Both the position numbers and the translations under genes were made by a program. From Odontocerum albicorne (lineage: Eukaryota > Arthropoda > Insecta > Trichoptera > Odontoceridae): a stretch of DNA of 64,000 nucleotides. How positions within the stretch are numbered: position 1 is the stretch's first letter; the number at the start of each line of letters is the position of its first letter. Shown here in pieces: positions 10,690 through 22,000 of the stretch. The notes below the pieces were generated by a model, which searched no databases, was not told where the DNA came from, and was given only the letters and a program-made list of their open reading frames with translations. The stretch spans positions 18,286,632 to 18,350,631 of the forward strand of contig OX463856.1 of NCBI GenBank assembly GCA_949825065.1. Reading direction: 5' to 3'.

Positions 10690-13340
10690 ATGCACATAAG
10701 CTTAAATCAAGAGTACATCCATAAAGTCTGTACGATACCAACGGGATTTGAAATTTGTTGGGTTAAATATATATTTTCAAGTGGATTGAACAGAGCTTCA
10801 ATTTTTTATTATAATTTAATAAACATGAATTTCCACATTATTAATGCTAAAACTAGAAACATTAATATTGTAATTTTTTTAAATTGATTCAGAAAGTGAA
10901 ATTATATATTTTCTTACATCGATAAACATGCATGTGTATAGAACAATATACATATCTGTCAGGGGTATTGACAGAGGACAGATTTAGACATTTTTATAAA
11001 AATATATATGTTTTGAATGATATTTTGAAAGGCGGAAATGTGGAGACTCTCTTTCAACATTTTTTCATTTCGAGGCAAGTCTACTAATGATTCCTGCTAC
11101 GGAAAATGTGCAATTAATCTCCCTAATTGTCAATATCCATCAATCATCAGGAAAATGACATGCGTGTTCTATTAGAATAATTGACTCTTGGTAGAATAAT
11201 TGGTTCTTAATTCTCAGAGTGCAACTCGATGGACCGCTCTGTATCAAAACAATGTTTTTCTTTTGTTATGATTAAAAATATTGTTTTTACTTGTGTTTGT
11301 ATTCAATATATTTTTAAATGCGTATGTTCTATTTTTCAAATAATTCAGTTGTATTTTAAATTGTATCTGTTAACATTTAACAGATTAGTTGTAATTAATA
11401 TTAAGTATTTTTTGTTTCCAGACATATAAATTTATCGAACCTGTTGAGATTATTAAGTTTTGAGAATTTGTTCATTGAATAAAAGAGACAAAAAACATTT
11501 TAAAAAACATTCTTTTATTTTTCACATACATTTTTATTAAATTATCTAGACAATTTTATGTGACCAAATTTAATATAAATATTTGATAACAGACCAACTC
11601 CAATTTAAGTAGACATAGACATAACCATAGATATTTTTATTCCTTTTTAAAACTAAGAGGGAAAAATGCTTCTGGTAACTGAGGACGAGTAGTTTTCTGG
11701 ACTTTTGGGATTATTATTGTCTGTGGTATAAGGTATTTTGGAGATTATACAACCTGTTTTTTGTGAGTCCAAGTGTCGACACTTTTATCTCCAGGGTTGG
11801 TTTATTATCAACTTTACTATCAGTAGCAATGTACGTTAAATGCTGTTAGGTATGTAGGGGTGTGTCGACCATAACTAAAACACTAGAATCTATTTGGCCT
11901 TCAGAAATATTCTTATAATCAGTTCATACCTCGACTGCAATACGTTTGTCTCATAAAGTTTATTCCTGCATTTTTACATATTTTTATTTCGCTAGCTACT
12001 TGCCATATTTCTGGTAAAATTGTCTAAATTATTTAGTTATATTTATATAAATATTCATTTGTTTAGTGTTTATAGTACATATTTTATTTTTCTTTAGTAT
12101 TATTTTGTATCATTTTAGATTTATTTTTATTATATTGCATTGTTTGATTATAGGTATTTTATCGAGTGTTCAGACATTTTTGGAGTAAAATCTTTCACAT
12201 GGATGTAAAAAAGTTAGGAAAGAAACGAGTTATTACTGTCCAGATGTAAAGTATGCCATGTTTTAAAGTTTATCATACCAAGAGTGTTTTGAAAAATAAA
12301 TATATTTTTTTGCAAAACCATGTGTTTATGACCTGTAATGAGTATGATGCAAATAATTATATAAAAGAACTGAAAACATTTTATTTTTAGATGATTTTGC
12401 TAAATCGAACCTGACAAAATTTATACTTGGAAAAATTTTATTAATACAACCTGCATATTTTAGGCATACGTATAGGAAAAAAAATCTAAATGTAGGGAGT
12501 TAAGCCATGCTAAAGAAAATTTTAATCAAAACATTTATATCACTTGTTTTAAATTATGAATGACACAAAACATTTTGCTTTTATTTATGAATCTTTTTTC
12601 TTTATGAATCAGTTATTATTTTCTTTATTTAACATTTTACATAGACAAACTGGCAAAATTATCGACAAAAATAATCTTCAATCAATTAAATTGTACACGG
12701 CCATTTTTCAAGACGAAGAACCAACTAAATTATTCTGTAGAACTACAGATAAATAAATATATTTATATTTCCAGTTTTTAATTTATTGTTATGAGTCTGA
12801 AACTTATAATACTAATCAATATGTAGATCTAAGACAGGTAAGTATTAATTTTTAAAGTTGATTTTCACTGAGCAAGGAACCATACCAAATTTGTACAGCA
12901 TTTAAAATTATAAATGCTTGCATGCATTGTGAAAATGTAATATCTTGTCAAATTGGTCACTTTTTATCGAATTCGTAATACCACCTTATCAAATAATATT
13001 GTTTTTCCACAATAAAAATAATGTAGATAATATTTCAGAATATTTTGTATAATTTCATAAATTAAAATAAATATAATACTTTTATATTAATCGATTACCT
13101 TGTAATATTTTGAAGTTTCGTGAGATTTTTCCAGAGCAAACTAGTAGAAATAGTCCTATGAGACAAAGCGAGGTTAGGTCAAAGATTTTTTTTCTGTACA
13201 TGAGCATTATGCCACCCTAAAAGTTTTCACTCAGATTTTTTTCTCATTAATGGTATTTGACAATTCAATGAAATTCGCAGTCCATTGTTTATGGTATGCA
13301 AACACTTAGATAAGTTAGGGTTAATTGAATTATTAAACTT
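10690..13340. other. AT-rich intergenic stretch, nothing recognised
   Basis: About 2.65 kb with only short chance frames (for example around 11229-11429 and 12556-12756). Their composition is Phe/Ile/Lys/Asn-rich, with no family motif and no plausible splice context. No terminal repeats or RNA genes seen. Confidence 0.5.
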
Positions 13341-13354
13341 TCATTTTATATAGT

Positions 13355-13513
13355 ACAAACAGGTGGGTTTATTGTCATGTAGCAATCTCTTAAACAAACT
13401 TAAAGTAAAAATCAGACTTGAACCCTTTTTAAAAATCTGAATTTCAACACGAATCTAACCCGTAACCCCCGGGTAGGAAAACAGGCATTTTACCGACTAG
13501 GTCACAGAGGTTA
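13355..13513 (-). repeat. tRNA-derived SINE copy
   Basis: Minus strand: head near 13513 with A-box-like GACCTAGTCGGTAAAATGCC and a degenerate B-box GGGTTAGATTC, followed by the same tail block as at 3588-3742 and an end reading ATGACAATAAACCCACC. That end block recurs at 49767. Confidence 0.6.
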
Positions 13514-13699
13514 ACTCTTGGTACTGTTGTAGCCAAGTAGTAAGTATACCTACTATATACACTTGGGAATCCCAAGATCAAATCTTGGAGTCACACATTC
13601 ATTTTACTTTCAGCTCTTTTCTTCTAATTTATTGTTGTACGGGCACTTATTGGCTTTTTTTTAACCATTTTAAAAAAGGAGAAAGAATAGAGGATTACT

Positions 13700-14420
13700 T
13701 AGTAAATGGATGTAGCATGATAGTTATTACGTTCTTAGTTGTACAACTGAGAGCAGGAGTGTACTGCCAGAGTACGGAAGTGCAATTCACCTTCAATATT
13801 AGAGCACAAGAGACAATTGCCCAGTCGGAAATCTATACTATTATTCAATACACTGCTTAATCAACCAACTACACGGTGAAAATATACACATTTTCTCTAA
13901 TATCCAAACTGTCTTCAAAACGCAAAAGTATAAATTCACCACAACACTTGGCATGGGACTACCTTAATTGATAAAGATACCGGCAAAAGCACGGATGTAC
14001 AGTCGTTCTAGATTTAAAATATCAAAGGATTAAATAACTTCTGGAATGAGCACAAAGGGACAGAAATGAAATGATCTAGGTGCCAGGACACATGGGTATC
14101 AAAGGTGATAAAATTTCCAAAAAGCGATAGGAATACCTACGGCAGTACCCAATCTCATAAGACACCAATATATTAAGGCCTCACAAACCATCCCATGTGC
14201 AAAAGGTGCCACATAAGTGAAACATAACTGCATATCTCTTGCAAGCGTGTATCTCATTGTTGTACATAACTCCAAACTGAGATCCCGATACATGGAGACC
14301 ACTAATTTATCAGAATGCTGATTGAAAGACGTACCGGTTGAAATCCAATGTTGAATATACAGGTAGTAATTACATGAGGGCACAATAGATCTCCAATTGT
14401 CAGTGTGCATGTGTTTGTTC
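13700..14420 (+). pseudogene. Jockey/R1-like retrotransposon RNase H region, decayed
   Basis: An open frame 13585-13860 ends with GVYCQSTEVQF and QSEIYTIIQY, resembling the start of the RNase H domain of non-LTR elements (GxGxY... AExxAI). Further on, in shifting frames, come WNEHKGTEMK and a CQDTWVSKV block corresponding to the usual WVPGHxGIxGNE motif at about 14080-14100. Stops and shifts throughout; no ends defined. Confidence 0.55.
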
Positions 14421-14699
14421 CAATTTTTGTTTCAAATAGAGACATGCAACCAAAAGTGCATAATTTTTTTTTCAACAGTTAAGTGTCACCATAGTTTTTA
14501 TATTCACTCAACTATTAATTTAAGTGGATGTAAAAATCAGAGTTAACTTTTTTAGGATGATCCTAACAAATAAATATATAGTAAAAACCTTAATAATTTT
14601 TTAAGTGGCTTATTGAAGAAATAAACGACAAATGTCACAAAACAATAGATGCAGGAATATATAGTAACATATGAAATAAAATTACAAAAGTTTACTATC

Positions 14700-15060
14700 C
14701 TTTTCTGTATCAATGTATGTGAATAAGTAAAGTTTTTAATTTTTCAAGGGCCATGTACTCATATGCTTTAAAAAATGAAGGTACATGCGGAAAATCTTCC
14801 TTTATATTTTCTGTTGTCTCCTTCTCGATCCTCTTCAGGTTGAGTGATGGGAGAAGGCAGTGGTAACTAGCGCATAGTAACAAGTATTCAAGGGAAACAT
14901 GTGCATCTCGAATTTTTCACTAATTGTTTACTATTGCCGTTATTGTAGTTTAAACCGACCATTTATATTTTGCTACAAAATATGATTTTGATATTTTGAC
15001 AAAAAAATCGATCAAGTAAAATTGTACAAAACGGTGAGATATTCTAAGCAAATATTGCGG
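14700..15060 (-). repeat. pogo/Tigger-like transposase C-terminal remnant
   Basis: The plus-strand sequence (GTATGTGAATAAGTAAAGTTTTTAA onward) is clearly homologous to 26690-27130. The minus strand of both yields a short conceptual peptide, here VPSFFKAYEYMALEKLKTL, similar to the C-terminal helical end of pogo-like DDE proteins. Assignment to pogo is tentative; the homology between the two regions is direct. Confidence 0.4.
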
Positions 15061-15378
15061 TAAAACAGCACATAGAGGAACAATCAATGTGATCTATTTT
15101 ACAATGTTTTATATGGTAAAATAAATGACATATTGGAAAATGATTACATATTTGAAAAACGATTGATCGAGATTTCACTGTACATATTTGAAATAATCAA
15201 AATTTTATTTCCAATAAAATAAATCTTATTAATCTGTACTTTATCTCATAGGACTTCACATGTACCATTGTTGAAAAACCCATTATTAAAGAGTTTAAGG
15301 CGCAGAAAAAAATAGTGTTGATTTTTTTTAAAATAGACAAGTTAATGAAATGAGTTCTAAGGACAACATACATACATA

Positions 15379-16215
15379 CGAGGGTGGTCCGATAAGTACT
15401 TAGCCTACAAAAGAATAACACCTTTTGAATCCAAGAAAACGGTGGCCAGCACCTTTCCGGCCGATAGGACAGTCTTCGCCTTCTTCGGAGCACGTTCGCC
15501 GGGTGAAGTCCACTGTTTCGACTGTTCCTTGGTCTCGGGTGTGTACCAGTGTATCCATGTTTCGTCGACGGTCACGAAACGACGCAGAAACTCTTTCGGA
15601 TTGCGCTTAAACATCGTCAAACACTGCTCTGAAGTGGTCTCACGGTTGCGCTTGTTGTCCGGAGTGAGCAAACGCGGCACCCATCGCGCCGACAGCTTTC
15701 TCATGCCCAATACTTCATGCAGGATATGACCCACGCGGTCTTTTGAGATGCCTACTGTCTCAGCTATCTCGTGCACCTTCAATCGGCGGTCTGCCAATAC
15801 GAGATCGTGGATTTTTGTCACGTTATCCTCCGTGGTAGCCGTTTTCGGGGCACCTGGGCGTGGCTCATCAAAAACCGACGTGCGACCACGTTGAAACTCG
15901 TTAAACCAATTTTTGACGGTCGTCATCGAAGGAGAAGAGTCACCGTACACAGCATCCAAGCGCTCTTTGATTTCACTGCGCGATTTCCCTTTCAAAAACA
16001 AGAATCGAATCACCGACCGATATTGCTCTTTTTCCATTTTTCTCAAATCCGCGGACACGCTCGCTTTCACACGCGGTCAAAACAAAACTACGCGTCCGAT
16101 TCGGCTGAAATTTTGACAGTAGCTGTCAACGAGAATCTACTACGCGATAAAAAATTGCTCTTGCGATAGTGGTGCTATCGGGCGGTGAGGCTAAGTACTT
16201 ATCGGACCGCCCTCG
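15379..16215 (-). mobile_element. Mini-mariner (family B) with complete ends
   Basis: 837 bp, flanked by TA at 15377-15378 and 16216-16217. The inverted repeats are about 28 bp with one mismatch (CGAGGGTGGTCCGATAAGTA left; CGAGGGCGGTCCGATAAGTA on the other strand at the right). The 3' deletion runs right up to the terminal repeat, so about 450 bp of the expected ~1.28 kb element is gone while both ends are kept. Coding content is given in the CDS entry. Confidence 0.9.
15405..16070 (-). CDS. Truncated mariner transposase: DNA-binding domain plus first catalytic motif
   Basis: Uninterrupted 221-codon frame; the likelier start is the second Met (MEKEQYRSV, residue 12), giving 210 residues. Order: first HTH (EQYRSVIRFLFLKGKSRSEIK), linker NWFNEFQRGRTSVFDEPRPG (AT-hook-like GRT and RPG), second HTH (VHEIAETVGISKDRVGHILHE), WVPRLL, catalytic TVDETWIHWYTPE, then GKVLATVFLDSKGVILL and a stop. 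The stop codon is made by the junction with the 3' inverted repeat. The second and third Asp (DNA... and SPDLAPSDY motifs) are absent, so it cannot catalyse transposition. It keeps everything needed to bind mariner ends, so a dominant-negative or repressor-like effect is conceivable; that is inference. The GC content is clearly above its surroundings, in keeping with a younger insertion. Confidence 0.85.
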   Translation of the reverse strand: MKASVSADLRKMEKEQYRSVIRFLFLKGKSRSEIKERLDAVYGDSSPSMTTVKNWFNEFQRGRTSVFDEPRPGAPKTATTEDNVTKIHDLVLADRRLKVHEIAETVGISKDRVGHILHEVLGMRKLSARWVPRLLTPDNKRNRETTSEQCLTMFKRNPKEFLRRFVTVDETWIHWYTPETKEQSKQWTSPGERAPKKAKTVLSAGKVLATVFLDSKGVILL

Positions 16216-16217
16216 TA

Positions 16218-16680
16218 CTATCACACCATTTCCCTTTGGGGGCGGGCAGAGAAGACAGAGCACCAGGTTTTCCTATTTCGATAAAAATCCTTCGCTTCTT
16301 CCACATCATACAATTCTTTGATTTTTCTGACTTTCTACATTGCATTCTTTTACTTAATCCAACTGTTCTTTCCTTGGTCTTTCTCTATTACACCTTCCAC
16401 TATATAATTGTTTTATAAGTGTTTCTTATTCATTCTACATGCCCAAACTATCTCACACTGCTCTTCATCTTACTTAACACATCAGCCTTAAGTTATCATT
16501 CATCCCTAATCATTTTATTCTGTATTATGTCGTACATTGTCATCTCATGTATTTTTTTCAGTGCATGCATTTCCACAGCATTTATTCGGCTGCTTTCAAT
16601 CTTTTTCCACGTCCATGTTTCACTCCCATACAAAATAGGGGCTAAATACTGTTGTGGACTGATATCTTAGTAGGTTTTGA
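16218..16680 (-). pseudogene. RTE-like retrotransposon 3' end
   Basis: Minus strand, in order: LAPILYGSETWTWKKIESSR, INAVEMHALKKIHEMT, a KMKSSV/FGHVE stretch, then RKTWCSVFSARP. YGSETW followed by WxGHVxR is the signature of the region after the reverse transcriptase in RTE-type elements. It directly abuts the mini-mariner, which appears to have inserted at or near its end. Stops present. Confidence 0.7.
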
Positions 16681-17458
16681 CACTGTCCAATAGGAGAGCC
16701 CAAAAAGGAGAACATGTAACAAGCATATCTTATGGCCACTTTCATAGCCTAGTATAAAAAAATTAAATCACAAAATACAGTTCTAAAAATTAATGTAAAT
16801 TTTTATATAATACATCATTATTTAATACAAAACAATACTTTTACTAAAATTTTAATAAATAATTGAGACTCAGAGAATTGAGAGAATAATTGTTATCGTG
16901 TAAAAATGTTGATACAATTATTTGCCTTCTAGGGCTAGATCAAGGGTGCTCAAACCATGGCCAAAACAACTTACGTAATATGAAGCACTAAAAATACACA
17001 AAAGAACTAACAATCAATAAAAGAGATTATGCCAATATATTATACGAATGAACTACAATACCACAGTGAACTCATTTCCAAAAAGTGTTGAAATCGCAAT
17101 CTGTAGAACACACTCCTGGATTTGTGTATGCAATATCTTAACTACAGACCAAGTTTCAAGAGAAATTTCACGATTTATGTGATCAAGAAAGGAACCTGAA
17201 CATAATCACTTCTCTCTGTGAATATGATGGAGCCTCCAGAGGAACTCCAAATGGAAATCATTGTGATTTAAACCGGGAAATAAGTGTGTCTGTTAGAATT
17301 ATATCAGATGTTTTCTAGAATGAAGTGCACCAAGTCAAAATTAAGGGCAAAAATTACTGATTGTCATCAGGAGCATTGTCTTTGATAAGCTACCACAGGA
17401 ATATTTCTTGATATTGAATTATTAGTATAAGTCAGTTTTCTCAATTCTATATTTATTA

Positions 17459-18739
17459 GGTCCTTACATATGAAATTGGCGTTTTGTTTGGGAGGAACAT
17501 AAAGTTGATTTTTTTTTAATATAATATATTTATTGAATCAAAGTATGTACCATTGCTATCTATGCACTTTTGCCATCTCATAGGTAGTTCATCGATCCCT
17601 TTACTAAAAAAACCATTCGGACGGGAATCAATAAAATCTTTGAAGTCGGTTTGGACTGCCCCATCGGAGTTGAATTTTTTCCCTTGCAAGAAGTTATCCA
17701 AATTTCGAAAAAAATTGTAATCTGTTGGGGCAAGGTCCGGAGAGTACGGTGGATGTCTTAGACATTCCAATTGAAGCTCTTCTAATTTGGTAGCCGTCTG
17801 TTGTGCAGTGTGTGGTCTAGTGTTATCATGAAGCAGCAGTGGCCTAGAGCGATTAACCAGCCTCGGTTGTTTAGCAGCTAGCTTTTCCATCATGGTTTGC
17901 AGTTGCTGACAATAGACATCTGCCGTAATCGTCTGGCCAGATTTAAGAAAGCTGTAGTGAACGACACCAGTACTAGTCCACCAAACGCTCACAAGTAACT
18001 TTTTTGGAGTCAATTTTCGCTTGGGGCATGGTTTGGCTGGTTCGGCAGGGTTCAGCCATTGCGATGAGCGCTTCCGATTATCATATAGGATCCACTTTTC
18101 ATCACAGGTAATGATTCGATTCAAAATCCCTTCATTATTGTGCCGGTTGAGTAATGCAACGCAGCAGTCAACGCGCGTTTGTTGATTTGTTTCACTCAAT
18201 TCGTGAGGTACCCACCTTTCAAGCTTTTTCACCTTCCCAATTTGCTTCAAATGGATTAAAACAGTTTTATCACTAACACCGCAGCCTGCAGCTAACTCGG
18301 ACGTGGTTTGCGATGGATCCGCTTCCACAATAGCCTTCAATTCTTCATTATCAACTTTGGTCTCCGGCCGTCCACGGGGCTTGTTCTGCAGGTCGAAATT
18401 TCCAGAACGAAAATGCTGGAACCAAAAACGCACTGTGTTTTCTTTTGCGGCACCGTCGCCATACACATCATTAATCCTTCGAGCCGTTTCTGCAGCACTG
18501 GTGCCACGGTGGAACTCGTACTCGTAAATAACGCGATATTTCAGGTTTTCCATTTTGTAAACTGAGTGACGCAAAGAAAAAAAACAATTGAGGAAAAAAC
18601 AAATGAATTATAATTTTCGAAACACAAATACTTGAGTAAATAGCTGTATAAATTTGAATTTGAAATTCCTAACCAAAGAGAAGATATTTGAGATCAAAGT
18701 TGCCAGTACGGCAAAACGCCAATTTCATATGTAAGGACC
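17459..18739 (-). mobile_element. Full-length mariner (family C), apparently intact
   Basis: 1281 bp flanked by TA (17457-17458 and 18740-18741). The inverted repeats match perfectly over 28 bp, beginning GGTCCTTACATATGAAATTG at each end. A single open transposase frame fills the interior. No truncation, nested insertion or frameshift is visible. Lies in intergenic DNA downstream of the minus-strand ZAD gene. Confidence 0.95.
17516..18553 (-). CDS. Mariner transposase, 345 residues, DD34D
   Basis: Cut-and-paste transposase acting on the flanking inverted repeats. The start MENLKYR at 18553 is chosen over an ATG seven codons upstream because it gives 345 residues, the length typical of mariner. 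Order: first HTH (ENLKYRVIYEYEFHRGTSA), RFWFQHFRSGNFDL, linker NKPRGRPET, second HTH (TSELAAGCGVSDKTVLIHL), WVPHEL, catalytic TCDEKWILYDN, LLHDNTRPHTA, YSPDLAPTDYNFF. Exactly 34 residues lie between the second and third Asp. The TCDEKW/YDN wording resembles the cecropia-type (Hsmar1-like) subfamily. No in-frame stop. SETMAR-type annotations of such frames arise from this domain; no SET domain is present here. Whether it is active cannot be told from sequence alone; one change from the usual NARPH to NTRPH is seen. Confidence 0.93.
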   Translation of the reverse strand: MENLKYRVIYEYEFHRGTSAAETARRINDVYGDGAAKENTVRFWFQHFRSGNFDLQNKPRGRPETKVDNEELKAIVEADPSQTTSELAAGCGVSDKTVLIHLKQIGKVKKLERWVPHELSETNQQTRVDCCVALLNRHNNEGILNRIITCDEKWILYDNRKRSSQWLNPAEPAKPCPKRKLTPKKLLVSVWWTSTGVVHYSFLKSGQTITADVYCQQLQTMMEKLAAKQPRLVNRSRPLLLHDNTRPHTAQQTATKLEELQLECLRHPPYSPDLAPTDYNFFRNLDNFLQGKKFNSDGAVQTDFKDFIDSRPNGFFSKGIDELPMRWQKCIDSNGTYFDSINILY

Positions 18740-19039
18740 TAATATTATATTGAAAACCAATTTGCTTAAAAATCTAGTTGGTTTCTATATTTTTAACAAC
18801 TCTTAGGTTTACAAACGTTATTATTTTTGTTGAATTTCGAAACAATAATCAAGTAACACATAAAAGTTAAGTGTATGGAACAATACAGCCTACAATAATG
18901 AATTCAAACTTAAAAGCAATAAAATAGATTTGTTTATGCTATGACCCATAACGTATATATAATTGGCCTACAACTTCTTAAAGGCTGAGCACCTCTGGGC
19001 TAGATGTATTGCGAAGTCATAATGGAACATAGAATTCAC

Positions 19040-22000
19040 TTAAAGTTTTTCCATGTTTGAACTACCCGTAGTTTGCGAATACTTCTTCCTGCGTAACCCT
19101 TTATACTCTTTATTGAAATCATAATCCTTATGATTATGTTTAAAATGGCTCTTCATATTGGAGAGCTGGGCGTATCCTCGATCACAAATTGGACATTTGT
19201 ATGGGGTTTCCCCTGTGTGTAAACGTTCATGTTCCACAAGGGTTCGAGAGAAATTGAACTTAGAATCACAAAAACGGCATCCAAAGGGCTTCTCTCCCGT
19301 GTGTGTCATCCGATGCTGCTTCAAAATGTTACCATAAGCAAATTTCTGGTGGCAAATTTCACATTCAAATTTTTTAACGCCACTGTGTACGACCATGTGA
19401 CTCTGAAAATATAATTTATGATATAAAAGAATAATATTTAAGTGAAACATGGTGATACAAGTGCTATTGAAGAAAGTGCCTGTTATTAAATTGCACTACA
19501 GAAAAAATATGTTTTGAGAGGCAAGTGGTCACTTAAATCAAGTTAAGTTTCCAAATACATATTTAACAACCACTACATGTGTTTCTACTTGCTATACCAA
19601 GGCGGAAATTTCAACTGAAGAGAGCCTTGAAACAGAAGAAAGAAACGTGTGAAGCAGGGATTAATGTAATTAGTAGAATAATAAAGTAATGTATTATTAA
19701 ATATTCCAATATAGAGTTCCATAAAGTAAATGCCTTTGAGAAATAACATATTTGACATTTAATAAACCTTTGAGAAATAACATATTTGACATTTAAGATA
19801 TAAAATTTCTGTTTCATACTGTGATTTGTTAGTTGAATTTGTAATAGTTTATCCTTTCTATTAAGCTAGCTCTGGGAAAGTTACAGCCTGGCTCGTCGCG
19901 ACTTGTGTAGCCATGAGTAATGCACAACCGTTTACATAGTCATAAATTTATATATACAAGCCTTACTCACCAATATGCTTTCACTTTAGCCTCTGAATTC
20001 ACATCTTTTTATTTTAGCTATATAATTTTCCTAAATTACATTTACAAAAGAATTTTACTTAGCAGCCCGTTTTTATATTGAAATTATGCGAAAATTATGA
20101 AAATTCTCTTCAGCCAAAATATTTGCTCACGCATGTATTAAGCTGCTTAATAAGTCTTATTGATTGATATTTAAATGAAATAGAAAAATACGATAAAGTT
20201 TTTAAAGAATTAAAAATTTGTTTTAAGAGTTTTTATCCCTAGTTCAAAAAGGACTGTTTAGGAACAAAAATAACTAATTTATCTCTTAAATATGAAAAAA
20301 TTTGCTTTTTCCAGTTTTTGAATAAAATAGAAAGATTTTTTATTTATAAGACATTTTTAATCCACAGTATTCCTCCACGTAAGTGAATAATTAATTTCAG
20401 AAAATCAGAACGTAAATTGAGCAATTAAATGCTATGTGAAATAAATTATGATTTAGATACAGTAGAGCGCTGATTATCCGGAGCTCAATTATCCTTATGT
20501 TGGATTAATCATGTTCTCTGTAGTGCAAAATTTTTTTTAGTAATCCTGAAAAATATTTTTTTCAAATTTTTTAACGAACATCCACATTTTGAAAATTACA
20601 AAGTAAGGACCTAAACTGTTATAAAATCTGTGGTTTACATTATACTAATTAACTAACACTAGTAAGTTGGCTGTGTTTCCCTGCGTCCACACCGACGTTA
20701 CATTCAATTTTTTTTAGTAATAATGTAATTTTTTAATTTCATGTGATGTAAAGAGTGTATAAGTGTAATGTGGCAAAAGACCATCATTGTATATTTGTAA
20801 TCACTGGATTTTCATTAGTGTAAGTTTATAAACTAATTATTTTTGTGAACATTTAAAAATGTACACTATTTTTTCACAAAATAATGTCGGTATTTTAATA
20901 TATACATTTTAAAAAAATATTGGAGTTAAAAAGGTTTATAGGAATATCAAAATAAATTTGCAAAAAATCTTTCCAATGGCTTATTCCAGAATACCTTAAA
21001 ATGTTATAAAAGCTCATAATAAAGTATGCTCCTAATGATGGTGGTACAAGTGAAAAGGTTTCATTCTAATCTCATTAATGAAAGATCATCTTTTTACTCA
21101 CATGAAATTTGTAAGGATGTACATAGAGTATTCATCACAGAATTTTTGTACCTATAATAAAGGAAATGTCTTCACATCATTTTATGTTACATAAGACCCT
21201 AATTAAGAGAACTGGCATAATAAACCTATGCAAGTAGATTAATAAGTTGTGCAGTCCTAAATGTGACTGGTTGGTATACATAGATATTTATTTGGAAAGT
21301 TTTTTATGTATGAAAAAATGCTGCTATCTTTTACTTAAAAACATCATTACCATCCCACCACGTCTCTATTAGGGTACATTTAAACATACACTATTTAGTC
21401 ATAAAATAATGTGTGGGTATTTTAATATATGCTTCTTCAAAAAGGGTGGGGTTTAATCTAGAACATAAAATATTATATGAAATATACATAATGAATTATA
21501 TACCAGAAGAGACTGCAAACACTTTGAGTGGATACGCGCCTAAACAAAAGTTGATGTTATAGAAGTTGCAAAAAGACTCAAGTGGAAGTGGGCTGGACAC
21601 GTCATCCGAATAATGGACCATCGTTGGAAGTACGAAATAATCCTGTAGTACGCAATCGGCAAAATAAGGCCTATAAGAAGACCAAAGACACACAGTGTGG
21701 ATAAAATATGTAAGTAATGCGCAAAGGACGGAATTTCTTAGAAACAATTTCGAGGCCTACATCTTGCAGTGAATGAATGTGGGCTGATGATGATGACATA
21801 ATTAATTAATTTTATGTAGCTTCTGCTTTTTTGGGCAGAGTAACACTACAGAGTTGAGAAATAGAATTATTGTTACGAAATCTAAATATATATAAATACT
21901 GACCTTTAAAGCCGTTTTATTTGAAGATTCTTTACCACATATATCACACCTAACTCGGCACGTTTTATAATGTAAGTAAGCGGCGTGCCTTTTCAAATTT

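Noticed and set aside
17516..18553. SETMAR-like host histone methyltransferase gene
   Set aside because: Only the mariner part is present, inside terminal repeats with a TA duplication and without a SET domain.
20458..20650. pogo/Tigger element starting CAGTAGAGCGCTGATTATCCGG
   Set aside because: Only one terminus-like sequence is seen and no matching inverted end was found, so no element could be delimited.
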